Shown: positions 45,341 through 53,860 of the stretch, piece after piece
Layout: the number at the start of each line of letters is the position of its first letter
How positions within the stretch are numbered: the first letter of the stretch is position 1
Position numbers and translations under genes: made by a program
The notes under the pieces: model-generated
What the model was told of the DNA's origin: nothing
What the model saw: the letters and a program-made list of their open reading frames with translations, nothing else
The model's database searches: none
Assembly (NCBI GenBank): GCA_004563195.1
Contig: SFTJ01000009.1
Coordinates: 28,815 to 92,814 of the forward strand
Direction of reading: 5' to 3'
DNA length: 64,000 nucleotides
From: a bacterium
Lineage (GTDB): Bacteria > Bacteroidota > Bacteroidia > Bacteroidales > Muribaculaceae

Positions 45341-46362
45341 AAAAAGTTTTAATCATAGGGCCATATATCACCAATATTGGAGGAGTGTCAATTCATATAT
45401 CACGATTGATGCATCTGCTTAAGGGTGACTTTGAGTCTGATTTCATAGATGAAAGTCGCCAAAGGAGCGAAGGAGTGTATAACATTCGTTCGCTTAACCC
45501 CTTTCCCTACATCAAAAAATTGATTTCAGCCGACATTGTTCATATTCATTCCGGAATTAGCATTTTAAGGCTGTTTCATGTTATTGTATGTTTGCTGCTG
45601 TTTAAGAAAACAATCGTAACAGTGCATCGCGACATCAATATCGAGAAGCGAAAGAAGTTAACTCGTTTCTTTTTACGTCGCTGCTCAAAAATCATTTTGG
45701 TGAATCAGGTTTCTTATGATTTCGTTACTGAGAACTATAAGAAATCTAATTGCTTTCTTATACCAGCATTTCTGCCTCCAATTTTGGAAAACGAGCCAGA
45801 ATTACCATCAGAAGTGAAGAAGTGGATTGGTAATTGTAGAAGCCAACACGGTTTTTTATTGTCTGCCAATGCCAGCTACCTCGCTATCAACAATGGACAA
45901 GACCTCTATGGGCTCGACATGTGTATCGACGCAGTTGAAAAGCTTAATGATAAAGGCAATGCTCAAATATTTTTGATCTTTGTGGTGGCTGATACTTTAA
46001 AGAATGCTCCTTTACTTCAAAAGTATAAAAAAGAGATAGAAGCAAGTAATTTGCAAAACCACATTTTGATTTGGGAAGGAGGGCTTTCTTTTATACGCCT
46101 TATACAGCAATCAGATGTCGTGTTGAGAACCACAAACACTGATGGTGATGCCTTAACAATTCGCGAAAGTTTGTTTCTTAACAAACCTGTTATCGCAAGC
46201 GATGTGGTTTCCCGACCGGAAGGAACAATTGTTTTTAAAACGCGTAATCTTGATTCGTTGGTGGAAACTATTGCGAAAACCCTCCGGGGCAATACTCAAG
46301 GCAAATCCAAAATCACTGTTCCAAACTACAAGCAAATTTATACCGATATATATAATTCTTAG
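45337..46362 (+). CDS. Family 4-type (GT-B) glycosyltransferase
   Basis: The 341-residue product looks like a GT-B glycosyltransferase. The N-terminal loop is VLIIGPYITNIGGVSIHISR, and DIVHIHSGISILRLF and FKKTIVTVHRDI follow. The C-terminal donor domain has FIRLIQQSDVVLRTTNTDGD and ALTIRESLFLNKPVIASDVV, where the usual EGxxxxxxEA region is replaced by DGDALTIRES. Sugar specificity is unknown. The start overlaps the upstream stop as ATGA; Wzx follows 11 bases later. Confidence 0.82.
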   Translation: MKKVLIIGPYITNIGGVSIHISRLMHLLKGDFESDFIDESRQRSEGVYNIRSLNPFPYIKKLISADIVHIHSGISILRLFHVIVCLLLFKKTIVTVHRDINIEKRKKLTRFFLRRCSKIILVNQVSYDFVTENYKKSNCFLIPAFLPPILENEPELPSEVKKWIGNCRSQHGFLLSANASYLAINNGQDLYGLDMCIDAVEKLNDKGNAQIFLIFVVADTLKNAPLLQKYKKEIEASNLQNHILIWEGGLSFIRLIQQSDVVLRTTNTDGDALTIRESLFLNKPVIASDVVSRPEGTIVFKTRNLDSLVETIAKTLRGNTQGKSKITVPNYKQIYTDIYNS

Positions 46363-46373
46363 TTTATATATAG

Positions 46374-47804
46374 ATGCAGCAATCCGACACATATAAGAGT
46401 AGAAAATCGAAATTCCTGAAGGACTTCGGAATTTACACGATTGGCGTGTTTGGAACGAGAATTATCACGTTCCTCATGATTCCTCTCTACACTTATTTTG
46501 TGGAGAATCCAAGCAATTATGGCGTGTGGGATTTGTGCCTGCAAGCCACTATTTTTTTACTCCCTCTTTCCACTCTGCAAATGCGTGAGGCCGCATTCCG
46601 TTTTTTGTACGACGAGGACGAGAATGCTCAAAAAACAAAAATCATATCTTTCATATTTAGAACTTTAATTTCAAACTTGGTGATAATTGCGTTATCAGTT
46701 GCCGCTTTATCTCTTGTTTGGGATTTCAAATATCTGTGGCTGACCTTCCTGCTGCTTTTCTCATCATCGTTTCACGATGTGATGTGTCAGGTTTCGCGAG
46801 GCTTAAAAAGGAATGATATATATGTGTCATGCAACATTCTGAATGCTTTTCTTGTGGCATTGCTGAGCGTTCTGTTTGTGGCATTGCTAAAGATGGATGT
46901 AGAGGGCATATTTTGGGCAAACATCATTTCTCGTTTATGTATATGCGTGTATCTCCAGTTCCGACTTCATATTCTATCTCGATATGTGAAAATCAGCGTT
47001 AATTGTAGAGAAATTGGCAAGGAGATTATCAAATACTCTTTACCGTTAATCCCGTCATCGATGTGCTGGTTGATTACAACAGTATCTGATCGTTTTTTCA
47101 TCAGGATTTTCGTGTCAGATGAAATGAATGGCATATATGCGGCAGCCATTCGCTACACAATGATTCTCCACTCATTGGCACTTGTGTTTTATCAAACTTG
47201 GCAAGAAACAGCCATTCGCCAATACAACACTCCCGATAAAAACCAGTTTTTCAGCAAGGTTTTTAACTTCTATTTCTATGGCTTAGGAGTATTGCTTATC
47301 ATATATTCCTACACCCTTAAATTTTGTTACACATGGTTGGTTGGACCAAATTATCAAGATGGTGCGAACTATTTGTTTATAATGGGCTTTGTGTTCTTGC
47401 TTGGCGCAATGTCATCGTCATTCTTTGATTTGGGTTATCAGTGTGCAAAAGATACAAAAAGAGCTATTCCTGCCATTATATTAGTGGCTATCATCAATGT
47501 TGCATCAAACCTTGCTATTACACCACTACTCGGCGTGCATGGCGTGATTATTTCTAATTTTATCTCATATTTGGTTCTTGGTATATATAGATTTATCGAC
47601 ACTAAACGATATTTCAAAATCTCTATATCGGCAAACACTTTCGCCATGATGCTTATGCTGGTATTAGGCACAGCCTTATACTCATTTGATGTTGCAAATA
47701 TGGCACATTTTATAGTTTTTGCAATTCTGGTAATTATATCAATCTGCATTGCCCCAAAAGAGCTCAAATCTATGGTGATAAACAAATTGAATAAACGAAA
47801 TTAA
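46374..47804 (+). CDS. Lipid-linked oligosaccharide flippase (Wzx, MATE/MOP superfamily)
   Basis: Wzx moves the undecaprenyl-linked repeat unit across the inner membrane. The 476-residue product has about fourteen predicted helices, starting with FGIYTIGVFGTRIITFLMIP and PLYTYFVENPSNYGVWDLCL, the classic polysaccharide-flippase start. IIKYSLPLIPSSMCWLIT and FYAAAIRYTMIL-like segments follow the internal pseudo-repeat. The stop overlaps the next start as TAATG. Position after the glycosyltransferases is normal for Wzx/Wzy pathways. Confidence 0.9.
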   Translation: MQQSDTYKSRKSKFLKDFGIYTIGVFGTRIITFLMIPLYTYFVENPSNYGVWDLCLQATIFLLPLSTLQMREAAFRFLYDEDENAQKTKIISFIFRTLISNLVIIALSVAALSLVWDFKYLWLTFLLLFSSSFHDVMCQVSRGLKRNDIYVSCNILNAFLVALLSVLFVALLKMDVEGIFWANIISRLCICVYLQFRLHILSRYVKISVNCREIGKEIIKYSLPLIPSSMCWLITTVSDRFFIRIFVSDEMNGIYAAAIRYTMILHSLALVFYQTWQETAIRQYNTPDKNQFFSKVFNFYFYGLGVLLIIYSYTLKFCYTWLVGPNYQDGANYLFIMGFVFLLGAMSSSFFDLGYQCAKDTKRAIPAIILVAIINVASNLAITPLLGVHGVIISNFISYLVLGIYRFIDTKRYFKISISANTFAMMLMLVLGTALYSFDVANMAHFIVFAILVIISICIAPKELKSMVINKLNKRN

Positions 47805-49024
47805 TGATTATATACGATTCGTTATATCGGCTTAAAAAATATTGCGAGAAGGAGCAATTTATGGGGTGGGACCCTTATGATGGGTTAAACTCTAAATTGT
47901 TTCACGCAATTCCATTTTTGGATAAGATTCCGTTTTGCAGATTGGTGATGATTCAGACTTTTAAAAGGAATCCATTCAATTTGCGAAGGCTTGCGCTTAT
48001 CCCAAAACAACACAACGCTAAGGGTATTGGATTATTTTTGCAAGGCTACTGCAATCTTTATAAAGCAGTGCAAAAAGACCATAAACTTGTAGAACTTTTT
48101 GGCTCAGTACAAGATATAGTCATACAAATACATAAATTGGCTGATTTGCTTATCGAAATGCGCTCTGATGGCGATTACCATGGTGCTTGCTGGGGGTATA
48201 ATTTTGATTGGCAAGCGAGATTGTATTTCTTATTTCCCAAAAACACGCCCACAGTAGTAGCCACCAACTTTTGTGCAACGGCATTGATGGAGGCATACGA
48301 AATCACCAAAGAGCAGAAATATTTGGATATCGCTCTTTCTTCTGCTCGTTTCGTAATTGAGGATTTGCATCGCTCGAAGCAGCAAGAAGGTTTCCTGTTT
48401 TCATACAGTCCACTTCCGGGCAACGACACCGTGTATAACGCTTCGCTGCTTGGATCTCGATTATTGAGTTTTTGCTACAAATACACTGGCGATGAGGAAT
48501 ATAAACGCCTCGCAAAAGAGTCGATTATCGCTTGCTGCAAAGGTCAACAAGAGAGCGGTGCATGGGTTTACGGCTTAATGCCATTCCAAAATTGGGTGGA
48601 TAGTTTTCACACAGGTTATAACTTAGACGCTCTGATTGCCTATCAAGAGAATACTGGTGACAAGTCGTTCAATCATTACATAGAAAAAGGTTTTGATTAC
48701 TATATTCATCACCATTTCGATGAGAATAACGAGCCAAAATATTACGACATAAAGAAATATCCAATTGATATTCATTGTCCAGGACAATTATTTGTAACAC
48801 TGTCGCGTCTGCATAAGTTTTCGGAGCATAAAAAGTTGGCTTCTGATGTGTTGCGATGGACTATTAAACACATGCAGGATAAAAAAGGGTATTTCTATTA
48901 TCAACTCAAAAAGGGCATTAGCTCAAAAATTTCTTACATGCGATGGAGTAATGCGTTTATGTTTTGCGCGCTCTCGTATTATTTATTAAGTGAAATTGAA
49001 AATGAAGAGAATAAAACTAAATAG
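47804..49024 (+). CDS. Uncharacterised exopolysaccharide-operon protein, probable alpha/alpha-toroid fold
   Basis: I do not recognise a characterised function. The 406-residue product is soluble, without signal peptide or membrane segments. It has repeated helical pairs with Gly/Trp-rich turns (MGWDPYDGLNSKLF, DYHGACWGYNFDWQARLYFL, ALSSARFVIEDLHR, HTGYNLDALIAYQENTGD, PIDIHCPGQLFVTLSRL, MRWSNAFMFCALSYYL). This periodicity resembles alpha/alpha-barrel proteins such as six-hairpin glycosidases, epimerases and lyases. Conserved-looking His, Asp and Trp could form an active site. Full integration in the operon (overlaps on both sides) points to modification of the polymer or its lipid-linked precursor in the cytoplasm. 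The fold is an inference. Confidence 0.6.
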   Translation: MIIYDSLYRLKKYCEKEQFMGWDPYDGLNSKLFHAIPFLDKIPFCRLVMIQTFKRNPFNLRRLALIPKQHNAKGIGLFLQGYCNLYKAVQKDHKLVELFGSVQDIVIQIHKLADLLIEMRSDGDYHGACWGYNFDWQARLYFLFPKNTPTVVATNFCATALMEAYEITKEQKYLDIALSSARFVIEDLHRSKQQEGFLFSYSPLPGNDTVYNASLLGSRLLSFCYKYTGDEEYKRLAKESIIACCKGQQESGAWVYGLMPFQNWVDSFHTGYNLDALIAYQENTGDKSFNHYIEKGFDYYIHHHFDENNEPKYYDIKKYPIDIHCPGQLFVTLSRLHKFSEHKKLASDVLRWTIKHMQDKKGYFYYQLKKGISSKISYMRWSNAFMFCALSYYLLSEIENEENKTK

Positions 49025-49706
49025 TGTAGAGGCTTTTCCATTCACATCGGCTGATGATTTGATGGAGTATGTGGATAAGCATAAGGGAATTTTAGTGGCT
49101 GTGAATGCTGAAAAGATTCTCCACTCTACTCCAGAAACAGAAAGCATCATCAACGGCAATATTGGTTACTGCGATGGTGTAGGTGCAGTGAAAGCAATGC
49201 ACCAAAAAGGGTTTAAAGACGTTAAGAAAATTGCAGGTTGCGAACTGTGGCTCAAAATCATCGCTAAATATTACACAACCAAGTCATTTTATCTTGTGGG
49301 TGGAAAGCAAGAAGTGATTGATGAAACAGTAACTAAACTCCAAAAAGAGTTTGAAGGCATCAATATCGTTGGCAACCGTAACGGATACATCAAAACTGAC
49401 GAAGAGCGCACAAGTCTAATCTGCGACATTGCACGATTAAAGCCCGATGTGGTGTTTGTGGCAATGGGGTCACCCAAACAGGAGTTGCTCATGGGTGATA
49501 TGTTACGAGTTCATCCTGCCATTTATCAAGGTTTAGGCGGAAGTTTTGATGTATATACAGGTCATGTGCAACGTGCTCCCAAATGGTGGGTAGATCACAA
49601 TATAGAATTTGCATACCGTCTGTTTAAAGAGCCGTCGAGAATCAAGCGCCAAATTCATCTGGTGAAATTTTTCTGGTGGCTGTTAATTGGCAAATTCAAG
49701 AAATAG
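49002..49706 (+). CDS. WecG/TagA/CpsF family N-acetylmannosaminyl(uronate) transferase
   Basis: This GT26 enzyme adds a ManNAc-type sugar to a lipid-linked GlcNAc. The 234-residue product has the GT26 motifs GYCDGVGAVKAM, FYLVGGKQEVIDETVTKL, VFVAMGSPKQELLMGDM and YQGLGGSFDVYTGHVQRAP. With the WecA-like and WecC-like enzymes in the same operon, ManNAcA is the likely donor sugar. I start at ATG 49002; a GTG four codons upstream is less likely. It overlaps the preceding gene by 23 bases and is the last gene before a terminator. Confidence 0.88.
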   Translation: MKRIKLNSVEAFPFTSADDLMEYVDKHKGILVAVNAEKILHSTPETESIINGNIGYCDGVGAVKAMHQKGFKDVKKIAGCELWLKIIAKYYTTKSFYLVGGKQEVIDETVTKLQKEFEGINIVGNRNGYIKTDEERTSLICDIARLKPDVVFVAMGSPKQELLMGDMLRVHPAIYQGLGGSFDVYTGHVQRAPKWWVDHNIEFAYRLFKEPSRIKRQIHLVKFFWWLLIGKFKK

Positions 49707-49708
49707 TA

Positions 49709-49746
49709 AAAAGAGAGGAACGAATCAGAATTTCGTTCCTCTCTTA
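49709..49746. terminator. Bidirectional terminator between the exopolysaccharide operon and fbp
   Basis: AAGAGAGGAACGAA and TTCGTTCCTCTCTT form a 14-pair stem with a small loop between convergent genes, with A/T runs at both ends. Confidence 0.88.
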
Positions 49747-49766
49747 AAATATTAGAGTGTAGATTT

Positions 49767-51767
49767 TTACATTTTATTGGTGATTGGGTGCCAGTCGCGC
49801 TCTTTAATGTCGCCATTGCGATAGGCAAGAAGCAGTTCCTTCAAATCGTTGATTTGTGCTTGGAGTTCCGCACCCTTGTCGGTGTCCTTTACCATCATTC
49901 TGTGGTTTGCCATTTCCACCATTTCCACAGTGGATTTGATGTCTTGACCTTCTTCCACAGCTTTTGTGATTGAAGTGAAAGGTTCATGCTGCACGAGCTG
50001 GAAACCACGGCTGTGATATACTAATGTGTACCCCGCAATGCCGGTCTTTGGCTGATACGCTTTAGAGAAACCACCATCAATCACCATCAGTTTGCCTCCT
50101 GCTTTCACAGGATTTTCGCCTTCAATCGTCAAAACTGGCACGTGACCATTGATAATGTGGCGGAAGTTGCCTTCAATACCAAATTCATCTAAAATCATGT
50201 CGCAAATCTCTGGCTTGTCGCGCAAGGTGTAGTAGTGTCCTTTAATCTCCTTGTGCGTGCATTTGTCCTCAATAAAATAGCGCTCAAAAGTTGCCATCTT
50301 GTCTTTGTCAAACACTGGCGAATCCTTTCCGCACCACAAATACCAAATATAGTCTAAAGCAAAGTTGTAAACTTCAGGGTCGGCATCGCCAAAGTACGCA
50401 GAGCGAATAAGCGCGCCCACTTTTTTCAACAACGCTTTTCCGTGGTACAATTCACCTTGAATATTGATGTCCTTCAAAGTGCCGTCGGCATTAAGAGGCA
50501 TTGAAGCATGGTAAAGCAAGTTGCCATTTGCCACTGCATATACGCAACCGTTGGCAAACAAGCATTTCATGTGCTTCTTGAGTTTTTCACTACCCTTAAA
50601 TGACTTGTGCAATTTATCGACCACAATCTGTTCATCTTCTGTGAGTTGATAAGGATTTGCAGGGTCAACAGTCGGGAAGTTAGAGTCGGTGAGTTTGTAA
50701 TCTACACCATCAATCTTGATTACATTCTTTTCAAAATCAATCTTGTCGAGCAAAAGGCGACTCTCCATATCAAACTCTTTGCGACGCATGATAGTGGCAG
50801 CCTCAAGTTTGAATTGAATGATACTGATAGCCTTGTGCATTTTCGCAATCAGCAGATTGGCACGACGCTTCGCCTCTGATGAAGTGTCAACTTTTGGCAT
50901 AAACGGCACACATTCGTCGTCGCCATACACATCAAGTGCAAAGGTGGCGAGAGGCAGCATATTAATGCCATAGCCGTCTTCAAGCACACTTTGGTTGCCA
51001 TAACGGAGTTGACCACGCACCACATTCGCTATACAGCAATCGTTGCCGGCAGCTGCACCCATCCACAAAATATCGTGGTTGCCCCACTGAATATCAAAGT
51101 TGTGATAGTTACACAATATATCCATTATCTTATGTGGGAAAGGTCCACGGTCGAACACATCACCGAGAATGTGAAGCATATCGATAGTAAGCTGCTGAAT
51201 CAGGTTACACGTCGCCACGATGAAATCGTCGGCTTGCTTCGTGGAAATGATTGTGCGCACAATCACATCTACATACGCCTGCTTGTTCAGGTCGTTTGAG
51301 TTCTCGTGCAAAAGTTCCTGAATAATGTATGAGAAATCCGCCGGCAGCGCCTTGTGTACTTTCGAGCGAGTGTATTTCGACGAAACGCTACGACACACTT
51401 TCACCAAGCGATTAATGGTGATAAAATACCAGTCTTCCAGTACCGATGGGTCGGTATATTCCGATTTCACCAAATGAAGTTTTTTGCCCGGATAATAAAT
51501 AAGTGTGCAAATTTCTTTCTGCTCACGGTTACTCAATGTCTCGTTAAAGATTTCTTTCACTTTACGCTTAATCGTACCCGAAGCATTGCGTAGCACATGC
51601 TGGAACGCCTCATATTCACCATGCAGGTCGGCAAGGAAGTGTTCGGTGCCTTTTGGCAAGTTGAGAATTGCCTCAAGGTTGATGATTTCCGTGCTGGCAG
51701 TTGCCGCATTAGGAAAGTTGCGAGATAGTAGTTTTAAGTAATTTAACTTGTTATAATTTTGGTCCAT
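49767..51767 (-). CDS. fbp: Fructose-1,6-bisphosphatase class III
   Basis: This gluconeogenic enzyme hydrolyses fructose 1,6-bisphosphate. The 666-residue length and start (NYLKLLSRNFPNAATASTEI) fit the class III family known from Firmicutes and Bacteroidota. It has a calcineurin-type metal site: LHILGDVFDRGPFPHKIMD and QWGNHDILWMGAAAGND, with later His in HIINGHVPV. The conserved EHFLADLHGEYEAFQHVLRN supplies further ligands. It lies 8 bases downstream of luxS on the same strand, so all three genes to mtnN probably share a transcript. Confidence 0.96.
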   Translation of the reverse strand: MDQNYNKLNYLKLLSRNFPNAATASTEIINLEAILNLPKGTEHFLADLHGEYEAFQHVLRNASGTIKRKVKEIFNETLSNREQKEICTLIYYPGKKLHLVKSEYTDPSVLEDWYFITINRLVKVCRSVSSKYTRSKVHKALPADFSYIIQELLHENSNDLNKQAYVDVIVRTIISTKQADDFIVATCNLIQQLTIDMLHILGDVFDRGPFPHKIMDILCNYHNFDIQWGNHDILWMGAAAGNDCCIANVVRGQLRYGNQSVLEDGYGINMLPLATFALDVYGDDECVPFMPKVDTSSEAKRRANLLIAKMHKAISIIQFKLEAATIMRRKEFDMESRLLLDKIDFEKNVIKIDGVDYKLTDSNFPTVDPANPYQLTEDEQIVVDKLHKSFKGSEKLKKHMKCLFANGCVYAVANGNLLYHASMPLNADGTLKDINIQGELYHGKALLKKVGALIRSAYFGDADPEVYNFALDYIWYLWCGKDSPVFDKDKMATFERYFIEDKCTHKEIKGHYYTLRDKPEICDMILDEFGIEGNFRHIINGHVPVLTIEGENPVKAGGKLMVIDGGFSKAYQPKTGIAGYTLVYHSRGFQLVQHEPFTSITKAVEEGQDIKSTVEMVEMANHRMMVKDTDKGAELQAQINDLKELLLAYRNGDIKERDWHPITNKM

Positions 51768-51775
51768 TTCTATTC

Positions 51776-52261
51776 TTAATCTTGTGGATATTCGAGGTTC
51801 TCATCTTTAATGTTTTCGAGAACTTCGATTAAATATTTGCGTGCTTCCCATTTAGCCATTGGCAGATTATTGAGCGTATAGTTACCACAATCGCGCGCAG
51901 TGGCACCTGGAATTGAGCCCTCGTATTCTGCAATGAAACGGAAAGTGTCTTGCATCAGTGGCAGAATGTCTTTTGAGGTGAGTTTGCCCGACATCAGCAA
52001 GTAATTGCCTGTGCAGCAACCCATAGGTCCCCAATAAATTACCTTGTCCTTCCATTCGGGCTGATTGCGAAGATATGTAGCTGCCAAATGCTCGATGGTG
52101 TGCAATGCCGACTGGCTTACAGCAGGCTCACGGTTTGGTTGCTTCATTCTAATGTCGAAAGTGGTGATTACATCGCCATTGGGCAAAGTATCAACTCTTG
52201 AAACGTAAATACCACGAAGGAGTTTCAAATGGTTGATTGTAAAACTTGCAATTTTCTCCAT
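51776..52261 (-). CDS. luxS: S-ribosylhomocysteine lyase LuxS
   Basis: LuxS splits S-ribosylhomocysteine to homocysteine and DPD, the precursor of autoinducer-2. The 161-residue product has the metal motif HTIEH in SALHTIEHLAATYLRN, the catalytic Cys region YWGPMGCCTGNYLL and the third metal ligand in ATARDCGNYTLNNL. It starts 4 bases after the mtnN stop, and mtnN makes its substrate. The following gene is fbp. Confidence 0.97.
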   Translation of the reverse strand: MEKIASFTINHLKLLRGIYVSRVDTLPNGDVITTFDIRMKQPNREPAVSQSALHTIEHLAATYLRNQPEWKDKVIYWGPMGCCTGNYLLMSGKLTSKDILPLMQDTFRFIAEYEGSIPGATARDCGNYTLNNLPMAKWEARKYLIEVLENIKDENLEYPQD

Positions 52262-52265
52262 AAAA

Positions 52266-52943
52266 TCAAAGATTATTTAATAAAGTTTCTACAATTTCAA
52301 ACGTGTGCTTGGGAGCATCTTCCCAGAAATCATTGTACTGGCAAGTGCTGTTGCGGCTTGCTCCTGGAGAATCGCTAATCACACGAAGCGAGAGGAAAGG
52401 CACATTCATCACTTCACACACATGTGCAATAGCCCCCGATTCCATATCCACAGCCAAAGCTTCAGGATAATTCTCTTTTATCTTATTCACCTTCTCAATG
52501 GATTCCACAAATTGGTCACCTGACACAATCAGACCATATTTGAGCAGTTGTGACTGTGGCAATTTAGAGATGATACTTTTGCTTCCCTCAAAATAGTTGG
52601 GCAATCCTTGCACCACACCCATCTTGCATTCCGGGCCGCACCACACATCGTGATACGACACTCTTTCTCCAACCACAATATCCATCACATTAATGGACTT
52701 GTCGGCGCCACCAGCCACGCCGGTGTTGATAATCATATCTGGTGAATATTGAAATATCATAGTCATTGTGCCAATGGCTGCGTTCACTTTGCCTATGCCA
52801 CATTGCAGAGCCACAACGGTGTTGTTTGCCACTTCGCCTTTAATAAAATTGAGCCCTTTCACAGTTTCTGTGGTGGGCGACTTCAATAAAGGTTTGAGCA
52901 AAGCCAATTCTTTACCCATTGCAACAATAATTCCTATTTTCAT
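52266..52943 (-). CDS. mtnN: 5'-methylthioadenosine/S-adenosylhomocysteine nucleosidase
   Basis: MtnN (Pfs) removes adenine from S-adenosylhomocysteine and methylthioadenosine. The 225-residue product starts MKIGIIVAMGKELALLKPLL, typical of the family. It has the FQYSPDMIINTGVAGGAD nucleoside site and the catalytic region AVDMESGAIAHVCEVMNVPF and LRVISDSPG (Asp). It is the first gene of the mtnN-luxS-fbp operon and supplies S-ribosylhomocysteine to LuxS. Confidence 0.96.
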   Translation of the reverse strand: MKIGIIVAMGKELALLKPLLKSPTTETVKGLNFIKGEVANNTVVALQCGIGKVNAAIGTMTMIFQYSPDMIINTGVAGGADKSINVMDIVVGERVSYHDVWCGPECKMGVVQGLPNYFEGSKSIISKLPQSQLLKYGLIVSGDQFVESIEKVNKIKENYPEALAVDMESGAIAHVCEVMNVPFLSLRVISDSPGASRNSTCQYNDFWEDAPKHTFEIVETLLNNL

Positions 52944-52970
52944 AAATATGCTTTAAATATTTTTATCATA

Positions 52971-52978
52971 CAAAGTTA
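52971..52978 (-). promoter_or_regulatory. -7 element of mtnN-luxS-fbp promoter
   Basis: The minus strand reads TAACTTTG, an exact match, 28 bases before the mtnN start. A -33 element is unclear. Confidence 0.5.
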
Positions 52979-53090
52979 TAAAAAATATTTGTCATAGTGT
53001 GTGTTTCGCGTGCTGTAAAGATTGATGTCATAAAATCGTAATAAAAACGCCAATTCCAAATAATAAAAAATTATAATATGGCAAAAATAC

Positions 53091-53121
53091 TTTGTGGAAT
53101 GAAAAAACGTTTGTAACTTTC
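53091..53121 (+). promoter_or_regulatory. Promoter of the lipoprotein gene at 53145
   Basis: TTTG at 53091-53094, a 19-base spacer and TAACTTTC at 53114-53121 fit the consensus with one mismatch at the last -7 base. The start codon lies 24 bases downstream. Confidence 0.55.
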
Positions 53122-53144
53122 GCAAAATTTGGAAATTTACAATT

Positions 53145-53759
53145 ATGAAATCATTACTCTATACAGCTATATTATTATTCATTTGTGGTGCTTTCTCTTG
53201 TTCAAAAAACAAAAACGCACAAAAAGATTCACACAAGCTTTCTGATGAAATTGTGATGGACTCTATTTCTATCGACGATTTTAAGACCCTGATGGATAAG
53301 GCTGTTAGCGAGAATGACACATCAGATATTCAAAAACTTTTAGGTTTAGCGCAAAGCACTTATCAAAAGATTTCTTTACGCAACGATGTCGAGGCAGAAA
53401 ACTTTGCACAGCAGGTGAAAGCTGTGATTTTAGGCGAGCCTTATTTAGACAACCTCATCACGAACAAAGACAATTTCTTCTTCAAATTCAACAACAACGC
53501 TTTTGAAGAACGACCAGACACAGACAAGGAAGAACAAGAATTGCGTGAGCAAAACTTGGAAGACTATGAGGAAGTCTTGACTGATGAAGAACTTCAGGAA
53601 ATCAACGAGGGTAAAATCCCTACTCAAAGTGAGCCAGAAAAGAAGCCTGCTGAAACTAAAAAGGCTGACGATAAAAAGACTACTCCTGAAGCAACTGCGG
53701 CTCAACCAAAGGATAGAGTGAAGAACTCATTCGAAAAGACAACTACTAAAAACAATTAA
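53145..53759 (+). CDS. Hypothetical lipoprotein with acidic low-complexity C-terminus
   Basis: I recognise no family. The 204-residue product has a lipoprotein signal peptide (MKSLLYTAILLFICGAFSC; lipobox AFS-C) followed by Ser-Lys-Asn. A helical central part (FKTLMDKAVSENDTSDIQKL, TYQKISLRNDVEAENFAQQV) resembles short exported Bacteroidota lipoproteins. The C-terminal 70 residues are rich in Glu, then in Lys/Pro/Thr (PEKKPAETKKADDKKTTPEA), probably disordered. It is predicted to sit on a membrane facing the periplasm or surface. It has its own promoter. Confidence 0.8.
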   Translation: MKSLLYTAILLFICGAFSCSKNKNAQKDSHKLSDEIVMDSISIDDFKTLMDKAVSENDTSDIQKLLGLAQSTYQKISLRNDVEAENFAQQVKAVILGEPYLDNLITNKDNFFFKFNNNAFEERPDTDKEEQELREQNLEDYEEVLTDEELQEINEGKIPTQSEPEKKPAETKKADDKKTTPEATAAQPKDRVKNSFEKTTTKNN

Positions 53760-53860
53760 TAAAAAATCACTACTCAATTTCACTTTTTAATACAAACTTT
53801 GAACGACCTTGTGAAGAGTTGTTCTCAATGAATTTATTATTTAGGCTAAATTTTAATTTT

